A stretch of 29,023 nucleotides of DNA from Phoronis ovalis (taxonomy: Eukaryota; Phoronida; Phoronidae), in contig JAOXYB010017186.1 of assembly GCA_028565635.1 (NCBI GenBank), positions 7,004 to 36,026 of the forward strand, in the 5' to 3' direction. The position numbers and the translations under genes were made by a program. This document shows, one piece after another, positions 28,656-29,023 of this stretch (the first letter of the stretch is position 1; each line of letters starts with the position of its first letter). The notes under the pieces were generated by a model. That model worked only from the letters and a program-made list of their open reading frames with translations. It did not search any database and was not told where the DNA came from.

Positions 28656-28838
28656 TCAACTAACGTCTGGGCTTAACCATAGTTAATTTTTTTTTATTAT
28701 CTCGAAAAGCAGAAGAACGACAATTCCTTTATTTCTATATAAAGTGTCAACTAACGTATGGGCTTAACCATAGTTAATTTTTGTTTATTATCTCGAAAAG
28801 CAGAAGAACGACAATCCCTTTATTTCTATATTAAAGTG
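28656..28838. repeat. Tandem duplication of a 91-bp unit
   Basis: Units start at 28656 and 28747 (tcaactaacgt(c/a)tgggc) and include 'ctcgaaaagcagaagaacga' and 'tttatttctata'. They differ by a few substitutions and single-base indels, and the beginning of a third copy ('gtcaa') follows. Recent duplication; no coding potential seen. Confidence 0.9.
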
Positions 28839-29023
28839 TCAAGAAAGTCTTGATACCAATCAAATTACAGCTTTCAATAATAGGTGCAACAGTGGACTAT
28901 AACCAGGACATTTTGGACAAAGAATCTGACTTTTAATTTATGCTTAATGGATCTTAATTAGTCACTTTTAAGATTATGTTTCCTTAGTAAAATTGTGTAA
29001 CTTAGTAATTCCTTAGATTGTCC

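Larger units (their letters stand above)
24083..29023. other. A+T-rich region without a confident gene
   Basis: Almost 5 kb, intergenic or the intron of a gene starting outside. I saw an AT microsatellite (25402-25429), a 57-codon hydrophobic ORF (26593-26766) overlapped by a splice-acceptor-led second frame, an RFX-like palindrome (26650-26663), a CCAAT/TATA-like arrangement before a short ORF (28016-28228) and a 91-bp tandem duplication (28656-28838). ORFs of 62-72 codons at 24138, 25149, 25755 and 27439 show no domain. Confidence 0.6.

Overview
The window is eukaryotic nuclear DNA from an animal. It is strongly A+T rich by eye, with small exons, long introns, GT..AG splice sites and simple-sequence repeats. 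Its main content is two complete GATA-family transcription factor genes lying head to tail on the + strand, plus part or all of an unidentified beta-propeller-like gene on the - strand. Both GATA proteins carry signatures of the GATA4/5/6 class: an SPVYVP/APVYVP motif in the N-terminal region, 'KPQRR' after the first finger, 'S(A/G)SRR(V/A)GL' between the fingers, and 'GIQTRKRK' after the second. An invertebrate bilaterian, perhaps a lophotrochozoan, fits best. That taxon is inference; the sequence does not name it.

Layout. Positions 1-354 are upstream sequence or an intron. Gene A (GATA4/5/6-like, 437 aa predicted) has five coding exons: 425-1046, 4745-4908, 5842-5967, 7148-7250 and 7668-7966. 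A long 3' region follows, up to about 9.73 kb. An intergenic stretch (9.73-12.7 kb) contains a cluster of WGATAR sites. Gene B (GATA4/5/6-like, 535 aa predicted) also has five coding exons: 12714-13530, 16464-16636, 17194-17319, 17638-17749 and 19140-19519. The intron phases (1,0,0,1) are identical in A and B, so the two are tandem duplicates. Gene B's last intron carries a MITE-like inverted-repeat element and a 28-bp minisatellite interrupted by a 100-N assembly gap. Gene C runs on the - strand and converges on gene B. Three solid exons (23476-22565, 22283-22165, 21478-21130) and one tentative first exon (24082-24029) encode a WD40-like protein that I cannot name. From about 24.1 kb to the end I found no confident gene, only short ORFs of interest, an RFX-type palindrome, a CCAAT/TATA-like arrangement and a 91-bp tandem duplication.

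How the genes relate. A and B should encode nuclear DNA-binding proteins that recognise WGATAR sites. In animals this class controls endoderm, visceral mesoderm and heart or blood programmes. B differs from A by a five-residue replacement (NRPLI to SQQDD) just after its first finger, which suggests the N-fingers have diverged in function. The WGATAR cluster upstream of B would allow auto- or cross-regulation, but this is inference.
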